DNA from: Macrosoma leucophasiata
Lineage: Eukaryota > Arthropoda > Insecta > Lepidoptera > Hedylidae
Assembly: GCA_036365455.1 (NCBI GenBank)
Contig: JAWQUS010000027.1
Span: forward strand, 13,566,501 to 13,630,500
Length of the DNA stretch: 64,000 bases
Reading direction: 5' to 3'
The notes beneath the pieces were generated by a model. The model did not search any database. It was not told the origin of the DNA and was given only the letters and a program-made list of their open reading frames with translations. How positions within the stretch are numbered: the first letter of the stretch is position 1; each line of letters begins with the position of its first letter. Position numbers and translations under genes: made by a program. Below, piece after piece: positions 12,627 to 25,072 of this stretch.

Positions 12627-12923
12627 TTTTATGTAATGAAAGTGGCAAACAATCATGCAGTTCACATTGATGTTATGTGATCACTGCAGCCTATACACAC
12701 ACCCATGACCCATACCCACACAAAGACCATAGGTCAAAATGCAGATGCGTTACCACTCCTGAGGCCTAAGGTGTTATGCCTCTGTGCCGGGAATTACAGG
12801 GCCTAACATTACCACCTGACCGGAACACGATAGTGCTGATCACTACCATTTAGCGGCAAGTATATCAGGTAATGCGGTGGTGCCTACGCCCGCGAGCTCC
12901 GTCACTGGAGCTCGACCAACAGA
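12627..12923 (-). repeat. Repeat A copy
   Basis: Near full-length inverted copy, with a small local duplication of the 'acccatgaccc/acccacac' block. Confidence 0.8.
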
Positions 12924-13888
12924 AAAACTCTTAATCTTTACAGTCCATAGAACTGCATTGCCAATTTGACCTCAGCGCGGAGGCTCTGCCAATGAAAAAA
13001 GTAAACAGATTTACTCCACACATTCCTCATCAGTTCTTAAAATAACAGATATCTATTATTAATATTTCTGTGGTTATAATGGAATAATATCACATTACCA
13101 ACCTGTTAATTCTCGTTTTATATTTCTATATTGAAATCGATGTTAATAACCTATTGTAAAACCCTTAAATGATGTTTAGTTTTGGTAACAAAACAGATTA
13201 AACGCCATAGTAACAAGATTAAGCACACGTATATTATGTTAACTATAGATATCATTTTCGCTGTCGAATATCATAAGAACATTATAATTTTGACCTTCAA
13301 CTTCATATTACTATTTATTCAGTTGATTTCAAATATTTACAATTTAGGGTTGATAGTATTTTGCTATAAAATCTCAGTTCTAATAAAGTAAGAATTTGTG
13401 AGCTATAAATTAGACGGTTAATTGGAAAAGTATATCCAACTGATTTACCTACTTTAAAGCGTTGCCTATTTCTGCTAATTAAAATTTATATGTACATTAA
13501 TCACGATTACTACTAAAGTCTCGTCGCCGGCATAGAGTCGCTACTAAATAGGTTTCGATCGATACTAGGCGATAAATTTAACGCTGTTAGAATTGACTTA
13601 GTATGTAAATGGCACGACATACGACACTATCAAAATTTACAGTTCACTTTTTGTTTTCTGTAATTTAGGTCATACTGTTGTACTTGTTTTGGCTTCGCAT
13701 AGAAAGTGATTGAGTTTTGAAATGTGTAATTGTTTACACAGTATGTTAGGAGAAAGTCAATGTAAAAAACCTGAGACATAAAATTATTACAAGTGAAATT
13801 AACTACTAAGATATGATTATGACTAACTTAGTACAATCACAATTTAAGAATGCTATAGAACTATACCTGGTTACGGTTTTTATTTAAT
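12924..13888. other. No recognisable feature
   Basis: AT-rich DNA. A 69-codon hydrophobic frame at 13182-13391 looks like AT-biased chance rather than an exon. Confidence 0.5.
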
Positions 13889-14055
13889 AATGACTAGTTG
13901 TTTGCCGCGACTCCGTCCGCATGGTATTTGTTTCTGTCACAAAAAGCATCGTATGTCTTTTCTGAGAGTTCAAACTACATACCTACATTACTCGTATAAA
14001 TTTCAACGCAACCAGCTCAAAGTTAGTTGTGTAAGCGCAACAGACAGCTTTTTTT
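13889..14055 (-). mobile_element. Helitron-like 3'-end fragment
   Basis: Read on the - strand it ends with GCGGACGGAGTCGCGG...AACTAGT, the GC-rich end and CTAG|T seen in the other Helitron-like copies. No 5' end was found. Confidence 0.45.
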
Positions 14056-14904
14056 TGGACGTAAGTAGGCGGCTAGTCTCGAGAAGGCACTAGTCTGCTC
14101 CACCAGGCAATTGACGAGCGCAAAGGGATCTCAGCGTAAAATACAGAACTGCCTAAAGAAGACCCCTTTAAGTTCAATCCTCGGCTAGGGGTTCGTAGGG
14201 GGACTTATAAGACATATGCGAGAAACAGTTACTTTCATATTAAGTAATAATATTGCTATGGATTATAACAGATCTATGATTGGACTGGCAACCCTAAGTA
14301 ACAACGTGCCTTGCCGGTTTTTAATACCTAATATCCCACATCTTGTCAAGATTTTATGATATTATCATACTAATCATCAATATGTTAGTGTATTATGTAT
14401 AAATAATATATATTAACATTATGATAATACCTACCAAGTCGTTGAGTAACTACTAATAAGTTCAAATACATATTTTAAAAATTAATTAAAAATTAATGTA
14501 TAATTTATGAGGTAAAATAAACACATTTCCCAGTAATCCATATACGATATCAAAAGGGATAAATTGATATGTAATGGTACATGACTAACGCATCGTATTA
14601 TCCGATATTTAGATAGAATAGATAATTGTTTTGTTAAATTAAACAAATGACATAATAAATTGCTAACTAGATGTGATTTGTCATGATGTTTTGATGCTTA
14701 ACTATATATTTTAGTAAATTGTCTCAAGACTTTAACATTACTCACCTTATTATTGTAATAAATAACATTTATATTTATACATTTTCTATGTTAATCAGAG
14801 TTATAATAAATGTTTGGCAATAAATTTTAATTTCTACCATAACAACTTGTTTCTCTTTCTTTAAGATTAACTACTTAGTTCTAAAACCGCTACTTTACAA
14901 TGGC
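14056..14904. other. No recognisable feature
   Basis: AT-rich spacer leading to the open segment at 14905. Confidence 0.5.
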
Positions 14905-15093
14905 TTGGCTCCTATGTTTTTTTTAGGTTTTTATGTGATAAAAACGGTATTTCGTGTTTGGACTAATATTTTTTTCGATATTGTTTTTAAACCTGTATTT
15001 GAGAAATCTCTAACGCAAGATCATAGAACTTTAGGACAATCAATGGAACTTGAAAACTTAGATGCCATATCATCCCGTATAAGCGAATTTTAA
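14905..15093 (+). other. Candidate terminal exon of an unknown gene
   Basis: The open frame reads a hydrophobic stretch (FFLGFYVIKTVF), then an amphipathic part (WTNIFFDIVFKPVFEKSL) and a soluble acidic tail ending ISSRISEF-stop. A T-rich tract ending TTTTTTTTAG lies inside the 5' part at about 14918-14926 and could be a splice acceptor, in which case the exon starts near 14927. The residue mix is less AT-driven than neighbouring frames. I cannot assign a family, and no upstream exon is identified, so this remains weak. Confidence 0.25.
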
Positions 15094-15117
15094 ACTAATA
15101 ATGTCATGTTATTCGCC

Positions 15118-15415
15118 AATACGATGCCATCTTTCGCGTGTTTATCCGAGATCCTGGGTTCGATGCCCGGGTAGGAGGTTATCAGTAATTGTGTAAAGTC
15201 CTTTATCTCTGGTTGTATTGGGATTTTTCCATTTTCAGGAAATTTCCCAATAGGTCGAAGTTTGGTAATGTGCCCGGAGATGGCAACAGACTCGCCACGT
15301 GTTACATGGGCCAAAACGTAACCGGCGAATCGTGGGTGTTTGCATGTATGCTTGATTGCATGCATTTACCTCTGCCTACCCCTTCGGGGATTACAGGCGT
15401 GAAGTTACGTTACGT
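15118..15415 (+). repeat. SINE E copy, 5'-damaged
   Basis: SINE E copies have a tRNA-like head (GCCTCAGTAGCGTAGTGGTA; box B-like GGGTTCGATNCCCGGG) and a body with GGAGATGGCAACAG and GGCGAATCGTGGGTGTTTGC, ending CTGCCTACCCCTTCGGGG-ATTACAGGCGTGAAGTTACGT. This copy has the box B, body and tail; its head is eroded. Other copies are at 32699 and 60409. Confidence 0.75.
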
Positions 15416-15639
15416 AACATAAAACGTGTGAAAGCTTTTGAAATGTATCGGTGGTGCCTTTTCGTGATTGTGCTCGCCAGCCCAATTACAGCCAGGCTAA
15501 AGGAAGGAACGTTTGGAAACCACTGAGTGAATGATTCTTGCGGCGCTTTACTAATTTCTCCCCGCCTCATCTTGTAAATTGCAAATCCGATAAGCATGCG
15601 GTGTGGCACCCAAGCGCATCTAATAATAATCAATCTGAT

Positions 15640-15908
15640 GGTAGAGCTCCAGTATAAGAGCTCGAGGGCGTAGGCACCACCGCATTTCATAATCTATCTG
15701 CCGCTAAATGGTAGTGTTCTGCACTATCGTGGTCCGGTCAGATGGTAATGTATGGCCCCATGATAATTATCACAGAGAAATAACAACTAAGGGGTGGCAA
15801 CGCATCCTGCATTTTGACTTCTGGTCCTTGTGTAAGCGTCTATAGGCTGCAGTCATTACTTAACATCAATGTGAACTGAATGCTTGTTTGCCACTTCCAT
15901 AACATAAA
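15640..15908 (+). repeat. Repeat A copy
   Basis: Nearly complete and diverged, with the A tail at 15902-15913 immediately followed by a tRNA-like segment. Confidence 0.8.
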
Positions 15909-15913
15909 AAAAA

Positions 15914-15985
15914 GGACTTGAACCCACCACCACTGAAATATCTAGTCCAGCCGCTCTCCTAACCGAGCTACCGAAATAGCTCACT
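15914..15985 (-). repeat. tRNA-like segment (family of 55.6-56.4 kb)
   Basis: Read on the - strand it has TCGGTAGCTCGGTTAGGAG, GAGCGGCTGGACTAGAT and a GGGTTCAAGTCC box B. The same core is in the copies at 16225 and 55561-56437. Stem pairing is poor, so it is a SINE head or tRNA pseudogene. Confidence 0.6.
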
Positions 15986-15989
15986 GATT

Positions 15990-16180
15990 TCGACGACCCA
16001 GTTAATCCAGCGGTGTGAGACAACCGTCTGATTCGAAAGGACGCGGGTTCGATCCCCGCACCGGGACAAACATTTGTATGGCCTAAAGATATTTGTTTAG
16101 GGTCTGGGTGTATGGTCATGTGTTGTGTGTGTACAACGGCGCCCACGACACAGGTTTATACCTAATGTGAGGCTATGAGT
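15990..16180 (+). repeat. SINE C copy (tRNA-derived)
   Basis: It contains a tRNA-like head with GACGCGGGTTCGATCCCCGC (box B and T-stem) followed by a body with GTACAACGGCGCCCACGACA. Body fragments recur near 30670-31060. Confidence 0.6.
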
Positions 16181-16224
16181 GTAAGCGTATATTTTTATTT
16201 ATTTATTGACTGACTGTGTAGGAG

Positions 16225-16312
16225 ACTTAGGTAGCTCAGTTCAACTCAGTTGGGAGAGCGGCTGGACTAGAGATCCCAGTGGTCACAAGTTTAAGTTTCC
16301 CACCTGAATACT
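16225..16312 (+). repeat. tRNA-like segment, opposite orientation
   Basis: TAGGTAGCTCAGTTCAACTC, GAGAGCGGCTGGACTAGA and a degraded box B (AAGTTTAAGTTTCCC). With the - strand segment at 15914 it brackets SINE C as an inverted pair. Confidence 0.55.
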
Positions 16313-16889
16313 TTTTTCCTTTTTACTTTAAAAATACATCATTTGCATGTGTTATTGCGAAAAATCCAATATAATAAAACATTGTTGACGTAAACAATAT
16401 GTCATTTTTCAAACAATAGCTTTTACGACGATGACCGGTAAGTACTACAATGTTTAAAAAGTCATGCCCGTTTAATGAAACAACGCTTTGTATATCAATG
16501 GCTATCGAATTTAATTTGGATTACCAAACAAAGATATTCTCATTACCATTAATTACCGAGGTTCCTACAGACTTAATAAATCAATAGTCGGTAGCTTACA
16601 ATGATGTAAGTTCAGACAAAAATTATTTACCGTATGCAAACATACAACTTGAGTGTACCACTTGAATTCAAACAGGAAATTATATTCCAAGTAAAAAAAT
16701 AAATAAATATAAGATTTACATATTATCAATTCCTTGCATACATACCTATAATCGAAATAATTTGATTATACGAGTACAAAATATTGTAAACATACAAGAT
16801 TGTGCAATATACTTAGTTATGTTTACCTAGTATTACCATATTACCTATGTTATGCAAAACATATATTTTTTTGGTAATTTTGAACGTAA
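16313..16889. other. No recognisable feature
   Basis: AT-rich DNA without supported feature. Confidence 0.6.
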
Positions 16890-17633
16890 TAGGTTAAGAT
16901 CCCACTGTAGAATCATTTCGTTCATCCAGATATGCTGCAAACCTAATTTTTACGCAACTATATAATCTAGAGAATATTATATCCACTAGGTTTCTTATCA
17001 AAATATAGTCGCAAGTATTTTTCATTAAATTATTTTATCTTTCACACCAACTCTTATTTGCGGCTGATTTAATTTAGCTCGCGTATATAGTACGCTAGTA
17101 ACAATGAGAAAAAAAATGCTTTAATTTTATACATAAATAATACATGTACGTCATGGACGTAAAAAGTTATCGGGGCGGAACGAAAATACGTAGGGGCGGC
17201 CAAGTGCGCAACGGCAGATGTGATTTTTTAGAGTCTTTATACATATTGCCGTTAGGTAGACGACATTTGATTAAAAAAACAAATATATTTTTTTTCCCCA
17301 AAAAAAATATTAAAAACACTTGCAACCATTTTTTATAAGCAACCTGGGCGATATGTATTCTATAGATCAGAGGTTCCCAAACTATTTTTCTTGTAGACCC
17401 CTTTCAATTTTTTTCTGGTTTCGGTGGACCCCCTTGCTAACATTTATATCACTCCCATATATCCCATTTTTATTTACGCATATACATAGACCCCATCGAG
17501 TCTCTCAAAGACCCCAGGGGGTCTATATGGATCACTTTGGGAATCACTACTCTAGATTATAAATATGCGTAAAAAATAGGTTTGCAGCATATCTGGATGA
17601 ACAAAATGATTCTGTAGTGGGCTCCTAACCTAT
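16890..17633. mobile_element. 744-bp element with about 82-bp inverted ends
   Basis: The left arm (16890-16972, starting TAGGTTAAGATCCCACTGTA) and right arm (17552-17633) are inverted copies with a few mismatches, both including ATCCAGATATGCTGCAAACC and a TCTAGA at the inner end. No transposase frame lies between them. A hAT-type MITE sits just inside the right arm. This is likely a non-autonomous DNA transposon or foldback; the flanking duplication is not resolved. Confidence 0.65.
17368..17549. mobile_element. hAT-type MITE nested in the 744-bp element
   Basis: Its ends read CAGAGGTTCCCAAACT and, inverted, TAGTGATTCCCAAAGTG. They are flanked by CTATAGAT and CTCTAGAT, an 8-base duplication with one mismatch, as expected for hAT insertions. 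At 182 bp it has no coding capacity. Confidence 0.75.
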
Positions 17634-17692
17634 AACTTTATTTTCCATAAATCGCAAGTTTTTTATTTGTTCCTTACAACTTAGGGGTGATT

Positions 17693-17889
17693 ATCTTCAC
17701 TCCAGCTGAAAGACGTCCAATGGTGGACAAATCCTACTCATAGGACGGCCACAACAGTGTTGTGCGTTATAAGGGGAAAATATGCCATAGGTAATCGTAA
17801 CGCTTGGCAGGCTGATTGGTGATCGTAATGACGGTAGTTTCATCGCGAGATGCTGCTGCCCATTCCATGTTACTATATTTACTACCGCC
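17693..17889 (+). repeat. Repeat B copy, truncated by repeat A
   Basis: It runs from CCAGCTGAAAGACGTCCA to CCGCCCTATTGCAACGG, where a repeat A copy begins. Confidence 0.75.
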
Positions 17890-18158
17890 CTATTGCAACG
17901 GTGGTAGAGCTTCAGTGACGGAGCTCGCGGGCGTAGGCACCACCGCATTACCTAATATACTTGCCGCTAAATGGTAGTGTTCAGCACTATCGTGTTCCGG
18001 TCAGGTGGTAATGTACGGCCCTGTAATTTCCGGCACAGAGGCATAACACCTTAAGCCTCAGGAGTGGTAACGCATCTGCATTTTGACCTTGGTCTTCATG
18101 TGGGTGTCTATAGGCTCATCACTTAACATCAATGTGAACTGCATGCTTGATTGCCAAG
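17887..18158 (+). repeat. Repeat A copy
   Basis: It begins GGTGGTAGAGCTTCAGTGACG directly at the end of repeat B and ends near TGCATGCTTGATTGCCA without a clear A tail. Confidence 0.8.
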
Positions 18159-18608
18159 CCAAAAAAGCTCATTCAGCAAAGCAATCAGCAAAAGCCATTG
18201 CTCGGTTGAAGTGTGTGTGAGTATTACTGAGTTTTGTTTTGGCCGGTTTTTTCTCAGTAATGTGGGCTTTGGAACTCTACCAGTGAATGACAAAGAATGT
18301 CCCATATTCTTCTATTTAGTCTTAACTTGCTGTTTGTAAAAGAGAGTACGGAACATTCTGTTGATACCCATTTTTATTATTAAGTATTTTTGGACCATTA
18401 TTTATTTTATTTTTGTTTACTTTGACATATTAATCAACGTATCTTTCCCTTTTTTGTAATTTGACCTATCACAAGCAAATTCTATTATTTCCAAGTGATT
18501 AAATAAATTTTTGAGTTTCAGTTGGTGTGAATGAAGAATTCTCTCCTACTAAAGTTACTTACTGACATTTTCAAACTAATCCCAATAGTAACTTTCCAAT
18601 TGGCAAAC

Positions 18609-18896
18609 TTTTTACTAGTGGTACAGTTTCATTTTCGGAGCTCGAGGGAGTAGGCACCCCTGAATTACCTAATCTGCCTGCTTGGTAATATTCAGCACTA
18701 TCACGTACCGATCAGATGGTTATGTATGGCACCTTAATAACTACCACGGAGACGAAACAACTTAGGCCACAGGGGTAGAAACGCATCTGCATTTTAACCT
18801 CCATTTTGTATTGATGGATTGATTACGGCTTAGGCTGCTGTATTCATTTGCCGTCAATATGAACTGCATGTTTTTTGCAAAATCAGAACATAAAAA
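18609..18896 (+). repeat. Repeat A copy, diverged
   Basis: The order of family blocks is kept from TTACTAGTGGTA to AGAACATAAAAAGG, but many positions have changed. An open frame starting at 18875 has no recognisable protein. Confidence 0.65.
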
Positions 18897-20759
18897 GGAG
18901 AGTAAATAAACTTTTATCTATTACATTATTACGGTCTGTATTCCCTAACCCAGAGATCAGCCTGATGCCTCAAATATTGGAGGCAATTCAAAATATTTGT
19001 TTGGATGCTTTAAGTGTGACTCACATGAGTGACTCAGGTAAGAAAATGGGGTTTACATTACCTACTTTTTTATCACATGTCATTTCTACTTATAAAAAGC
19101 CGCAAAATTATAAATATCTTGTATTAACATGCTTACCAGTAAAACGGTGTAGTAAACACGGATCGATATAATATATCAATTTAATGAGTATCAATTGATA
19201 TATTATTCCGAATATATGATATTGATCGATGACATCCATTAGTATTAAAATCAACTTATACTGCGAACCAGGTGTCTCATGGAACGACTGGCTATTTTAA
19301 GCGTGTACTCATCTGATTTCTAATATGGCATTAACAGGAAAATATGTCCAAATAGGTTTTTTTATCAATTCCTACAAAAACTAAGTGAATTATTTAGTCG
19401 AAAACTAGTATTATAGTGAGTTCGTTAGCGGGTTACCGTCGAAATTGATTAGTTCATTGGCCCTGGGGTACTCGGCCATGATAAACAACTAAAGGCAATG
19501 TATCTTCGTCAAATTAGATAAAACAGGCTTGAATTACAAGTAAACATTAATAAAATTAGAGGTCATCATGTCATATTGTTGTTATATGCTTTAATGCTAC
19601 ACATGAGAACGACAATGACATTAAGATTCGACTGTAAACGCATCACCACTTTTTATGCGTCGTATTTCACTTTCAAACATCTTTTGATCGGGTCACACTA
19701 GGTGGTTTTGTATGCAAGCATGTTTTCGTAATTTAAAAAAAAATAGAAATTGTATAAGTATTATTTTTGTGTCCTAAATTTTTCTTTACCTTAAATGAGT
19801 TTATACTTAACAGGGATTTATTAAAATACCTACATACAATATTGAAACACGGATTTTAATTATTTGAAAATATTAAAGATAAGTATGACTTAATTCTACT
19901 AGTCTCTGCTTCGACTTGTCAACTTTGTGTATTATATAACGTGAGTGGACGTGTTCGTAATTATAAGAAATTAAAGAATTATAGTCATATATTGTATTCG
20001 TATAATTAATTAATCGTATATTTTATTTTTATTAAAAAAAATTAGATGATTAATAAAATTTGAAAATAATTTATATTTAATTTTCTCCAATTTCTCGCTA
20101 TTTACTTCAATTTGTCATCAGTCAATATATTCAATTTGCTAGAGACGTAATTTTCTTACGAAGAATTTTATGAAGCTAGCTGGTTGTAAATAGTACAGAG
20201 GAAGCTAATTGTCACATCAAATTCAGCGTACTCGTACAAATCTATGCAAATGGCACACCATTAATATATTTTAGAATCTGTAATTAATAAGCCTTAAACT
20301 AGAATAAATATCGCAAAATTCATACCAAATCAACTAGTGTGAAAAGACATGTGATATGCCTTGTCCTTAACGTCTGTTTCGAGAAGTTAAAAGCAGAATC
20401 ATGCTCATCGATCGCTAGATAAGCCACGTCACTTAAGTTTTATTAAAATTACGATTTAAAAAATATTCTTTGAATACTTGTATCTAATAAAGCAATACTT
20501 CCCTGTCTTCATTACTTTAATAATGCAAATGCCGTTTCATCCCATAAATATATTATCCCATCCCATACAAGGTAAATTCATTGGTAATGAGTAGGCTCCA
20601 ATCAATGATATGGTGTGGGAGGGGGATACGTTACATTCATACTTCGCATAAAGACAAATTGTGCCGTGATTACATGTGACGCATTTATTAATTTATTCAC
20701 TAAAATGTGCGAGAACACCCACAAAAAATACGAGAAGTAGGTATAGGGATAGCAATAAT
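18897..20759. other. No gene; one AT-rich hairpin at 19158-19210
   Basis: The hairpin pairs CGGATCGATATAATATATCA with a downstream TTGATATATTATTCCG. The remainder is AT-rich DNA without supported features. Confidence 0.5.
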
Positions 20760-20869
20760 AAAAGGACTTATTACACGGCACGGTATTCAGGGTACGATAG
20801 CAAGGGGCGCGAGGCCACGCCCACCTTTTCTGCCGGACCCTGAATACCGTGTCGTGTAATAGCCTTTTT
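20760..20869. mobile_element. Foldback / MITE with 33-34 base inverted ends
   Basis: Left arm 20760-20793 (AAAAGGACTTATTACACGGC...) and right arm 20837-20869 are inverted copies differing by one substitution and one indel, around a 43-bp GC-rich centre (GGGGCGCGAGGCCACGCCC). Confidence 0.7.
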
Positions 20870-21813
20870 AAGGGTGGCCATTTGGTACTGGGTTGCCATT
20901 TGTAGAGATTAATAACGTAGGTGTCTTTCTTTTTATTACATTACATACGTCTCCAGCAAAAAATAACAGATTGCCCTTTGAATATATAGACTTATAACAT
21001 TAAGTAAATAGCGAGAAATTATTGGGCATGAAATTAGTAGTCCGCCAGACTAGAAGGCAAGTATTTCCAAACTTTGCTTATTCGTAGCGGGTGCCTATAT
21101 TACAAAATCTAGGCACAGCATTTAAGGTACATTCTCGGAATATTTAATGTTACATATTTAATATATATTACCTATCAATATATTTAAGTTATTTGTTTAT
21201 CTAATTGATCTAAAAATATTGATCCGTAGCGTCAAATGTACGGTGCAGCTACGGATATTCTCTTATTAAATAGGTAAGAATAAAATTTAGTACAGAATCC
21301 ATTGTAGATTAGTCCTTGTTTGCTTTCTCGTCCCTACTAGTAACAAACTACAATAAACTTTGTACTATTTATGGAACGAGACTGTAACTAATTCAAATTG
21401 TTAGATTCCGTTATTGAACATCAGGTTATTTATTAACTCACTCGACATAAACACTGCCCCATTGACTTTAGACCTTGTACATCCTTTCACTAGAATGGAC
21501 ATAATATAAATTATATCATTGTTGAATGAATGTTCCGTTATTAAATCTTGTTATATATCAAAATAATAATATTAATTACTTAATTCGCGTAAAATTTTAC
21601 TATGTATGCGCTAAGCTTTTAAGCTTAACGCATATGTTTTCACCACTGCAAGCTGAAATATTGAATTACATATAAATATAATTGAAAAATTATGTATTTT
21701 TGAAAATAAGTTGTCGTTACTACTCCTGCAATTATACCACAAAAGATATTTATAAACCAAACTAAATTTATCTGTGTCAGTATTCTGACATACATCACCA
21801 TGTAACTTACACT
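20870..21813. other. No recognisable feature
   Basis: AT-rich DNA without supported feature. Confidence 0.6.
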
Positions 21814-22096
21814 TTACTGGTGGTAGAGCTCCAGTGACGAAGCTCGTGGGCTTAGGCACCACCGCATTACCTACTTGCTGATAAATGGTAGTGTTCAGCA
21901 CTATCGTGTTCCGGTCAGGTGGTAATTGTACGGCCCTGTAATTTCCAGCACAGAGGCATAACACCTTAGACCTCAGGGGTGGTAACGCATCCGCATTTTG
22001 ACCTTGGACTTTGTGTGGGTGTCTATAGGCTGCAGTATTCACTTAACATCAGTGTGAACTGTATGCTTGCTTGCCACTTCCATTACATAAAAAAAA
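21814..22096 (+). repeat. Repeat A copy, full length
   Basis: A clean copy, from TTACTGGTGGTAGAGCTCCA to CCATTACATAAAAAAA. The open frame on its - strand is a shadow of the repeat. Confidence 0.85.
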
Positions 22097-23644
22097 CTGT
22101 ATCTAAACTTACTACTATTTATATGACATATTTATAAAGTGAAGCTGTTCTAATACGTCTTCAATCTTATAAAAAACCGATTTGCTCTTATTCAGTGGAA
22201 AACTATCTTCACTAACTGCGTTTACGTGTCACAAAAGATACCAGCTACTAAATTATAATAAATGTCACCAATAACGGTGACAGTAGAGCAAAAAGTTAAG
22301 GTCAGTGTAAAAGGAAAAAGTTCAATATGCCGAATATTCATCACTATCCGAATAAAGGACTGCGCCCATCAATTAATCATCGTTTGCGTTGCTTTAATTA
22401 AATGTTTATTACATGGGACGCGAGATTAATTTACATGTACAAATTATTACAAAAGTAATCTTTAATTTTCATCAAAATAATCAAGATTGTCCATTACCTA
22501 TTCGTCGAAAGATGACGCACTCATCGTAATATTGTCAAAAAATAACGCTTGAAAGGACGTCTTTCACGCCAGCTTGCGTCATTGTGACGGACATTTTTAA
22601 AATCATTATGCATTGAATATTGTAGCTGTTACAGTGTCGTGTGTAAATATTATTTATGTGCGTAAGTGTGACGTTCTGGCGACTATAGTTACATTCTTAG
22701 AAAAGAAAACATCCATGTCGCACGGCCGGCCAGTTCGCGCACGTGGCCAACACAACAGTCATGTCCACCAATTCATCATAAATTAATGCTAATTGATTAT
22801 GATTATGCTTATGTCGAGTGTCACGTCTACATATCGATCTTCTGTTTATTCGCATGAATAAAAATATTAAATTAGGGATGCGGTGATAATAATACTAAAT
22901 GCTCGTACATTTCTCCTTAATAAGGACGCGGAAAGAAATAACATCTGTCAACGGAGACATGTAAATCATCAATCGGTAAACTTCCATTCACTCTCTACTC
23001 CTATTTGAGTTTCACTACACATTGTTTGGCGAGTCATTAACACGAAGGCTATATCTGTTTACGTATAGGCGTCAATCACATATAAAATCTTGACTTCTAA
23101 AGAAGTTTACAAACTACAGAACTTTAATTTTATTGTAGATATAACTTAGAGTAATAATACTATGCAAATATCGTGAGCAGTTGGCGAAGCAGATACTTCG
23201 ATTAAAATACAAATATGAATTTTCAACAAAAATATTGACAGATATTAAAGTTTTACAAGTGGAAATAGTAGTTTTGAGATTGTGAGACTGATGTTGTTAG
23301 GCAAATAGTCGTAAACGATAATAACAACTCCATAACGTTTTTCGTACATATCAGTATCAGTAACTCGCTGACTCTGACTATAAAACATCCTTGAGAGATT
23401 ATTATATTCTCATAATTTTAGCACCAATACTGCCTTAAGTTTGTAAACCGATAACATAATCCTTAAATACACTTAAACGAGAAAAGTGTTTGCTCTCTGA
23501 ATATCATACATATTTGCTTATCGTCTATCTTATTATATAACATAGCTAATGGTTACCTTGCATAGTAATTGACATATATATGTGATGGATAGTAACGATG
23601 AACTCCTTCATTTCGAATTTATTTCAAACAATTCATAGACAGTC
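22097..23644. other. No recognisable feature
   Basis: AT-rich DNA. No exon or repeat that I can support. Confidence 0.6.
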
Positions 23645-24876
23645 TTAGAAAGAATGAAAGAGAAGTCCGACGGGTTGTTGTGGGATGTACAAGGTGGTTT
23701 CAGAACTGGAAGAGGATGTATGGATCAAGTTTTCTCCCTCCGCAACATCGTAGAGAAGCATCTGGCTGTGAGCCAGAAGGTTTTCTGCGGTTTTGTGGAT
23801 TTGGAGAAAGCGTTTGATAGTGTATTACGAAAGGAGCTGTGGGACATTTTGCCAGAGTATGGTATTGATGGCAGTCTGCTCCGTGCAATACAGTCCACGT
23901 ATGTGGGCTGTCAAGCATGTGTGCGGGTAGATGGAAACATGTCACCCTGGTTTGATGTTAACATCGGTGTCAAACAGGGTTGCGTGCTTTCGTCTAGGCT
24001 GTTTATCATATATCTGGACAAATGCCTCCAGAGGGTGAAGTTGATGGATGTGGGAGTGCGTATGGGTGACTTAGTGGTGAACTGTCTGCTTTACACAGAT
24101 GATGCGGTAATTGTTAGCTCTACACCATCTGGGCTACAAGCACTAGTCTCAGTCATGAAAGAGGATTGTATGGAGAAAGGCTTACAATTGAATGTGGATA
24201 AAACTAAAGTATTAGTATTTGAAAGAGATGAACAGAGAAGAAATGCAAGGGTAGTAGTAGATGATGCAGTGTTAGAACAGGTTGATGAAATGGTATATCT
24301 TGGATGTGCTTTTAGCAAGGATGGTAGGTACACCACTGACATAGAAAGAAGAGTGCTTGTTGGGAATTGCGTGAATGGAGCGTTGGGTAAGCTGCTAGAA
24401 TCTAAACATCTAATATAATAATATAAATAATGCTGTACTTACTCCAACGCTTTTATATGGAAGCGAGAGCTGGGTATGCAGGAAAGAGCATGAAAGTAAG
24501 TTGAACGCGGTCGAGATGAGATCTTTGCGCAAGATCTGCGGTGTATCACTCACCGATCGCGTTCGTAATGAAGATGTAAGAAAGAGACTTTGTGTGAATG
24601 ATAGTATCGGTGTAAAAATGAAAAAAGGCATGCTCCGATGGTTCGGGCATATAGAAAGAATGTCGAATGAGCGAATGACTAAACAGATATACAATGCGAA
24701 TGTGGATGGTTGCAGAGGCCCAGGAAGACCAAGACTGACCTACCATGACCAAAAGTCTTAGGAATCGGCGTGCATGTATGAAGAGAATGATGAAGGTAGA
24801 CGAGGCACGAGAGGTTTGTCAGAACCGGGATATCTGGCGCTCCACACTCTCATACATACATACATACATAATTCAT
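23645..24876 (+). mobile_element. Non-LTR retrotransposon remnant (RTE-like), copy 1
   Basis: A 5'-truncated element. It holds a reverse transcriptase frame, a break near 24412, a C-terminal frame to about 24761, and a short 3' UTR ending GGCGCTCCACACTCTCATAC followed by CATA units. A related, shorter copy lies at 48928-49745. The RTE assignment rests on motif style and the microsatellite-like tail and is tentative. Confidence 0.75.
23654..24761 (+). pseudogene. Reverse transcriptase, broken (ORF2 part)
   Basis: The protein would copy the element's RNA at the insertion site. The first open part (23654-24418, 254 codons) begins inside the RT fingers. It shows GGFRTGRGCMDQ, FVDLEKAFDSV (an RT catalytic Asp), GVKQGCVLS and LLYTDDAVIV, the catalytic YxDD box with Thr in place of the usual Ala. 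After it, stops and a roughly 26-bp substituted or deleted stretch near 24410-24430 break the frame. The second part (24501-24761) has RNEDVRKRLCV, MLRWFGHIERM and GRPRLTY, the typical ORF2 C-terminus. The endonuclease part is missing upstream. Confidence 0.8.
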
Positions 24877-25072
24877 AGACTCTAACTCAGCTTCAAACCA
24901 ATTTCGTTTTTTTTTTTTCAAAAGTAGATATAACAACAACCCCGTATAGAATATTATTATTTCATATAGGTAGTGTGTTCTAAAACGGAGAAGGAATAAG
25001 AGAGCACAATTAAATACGACTAATCCTATTGATCTCACAGGATCATGATAGCACCCACAGAAATATTAAAAA

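Noticed and set aside
18875..19171. 98-codon open frame on the + strand
   Set aside because: It begins in a repeat A tail and shows no domain, signal peptide or clear splice sites.
21611..22042. 143-codon open frame on the - strand
   Set aside because: It lies mostly inside a repeat A copy, runs into AT-rich flank and matches no protein; other repeat A copies give similar shadow frames.
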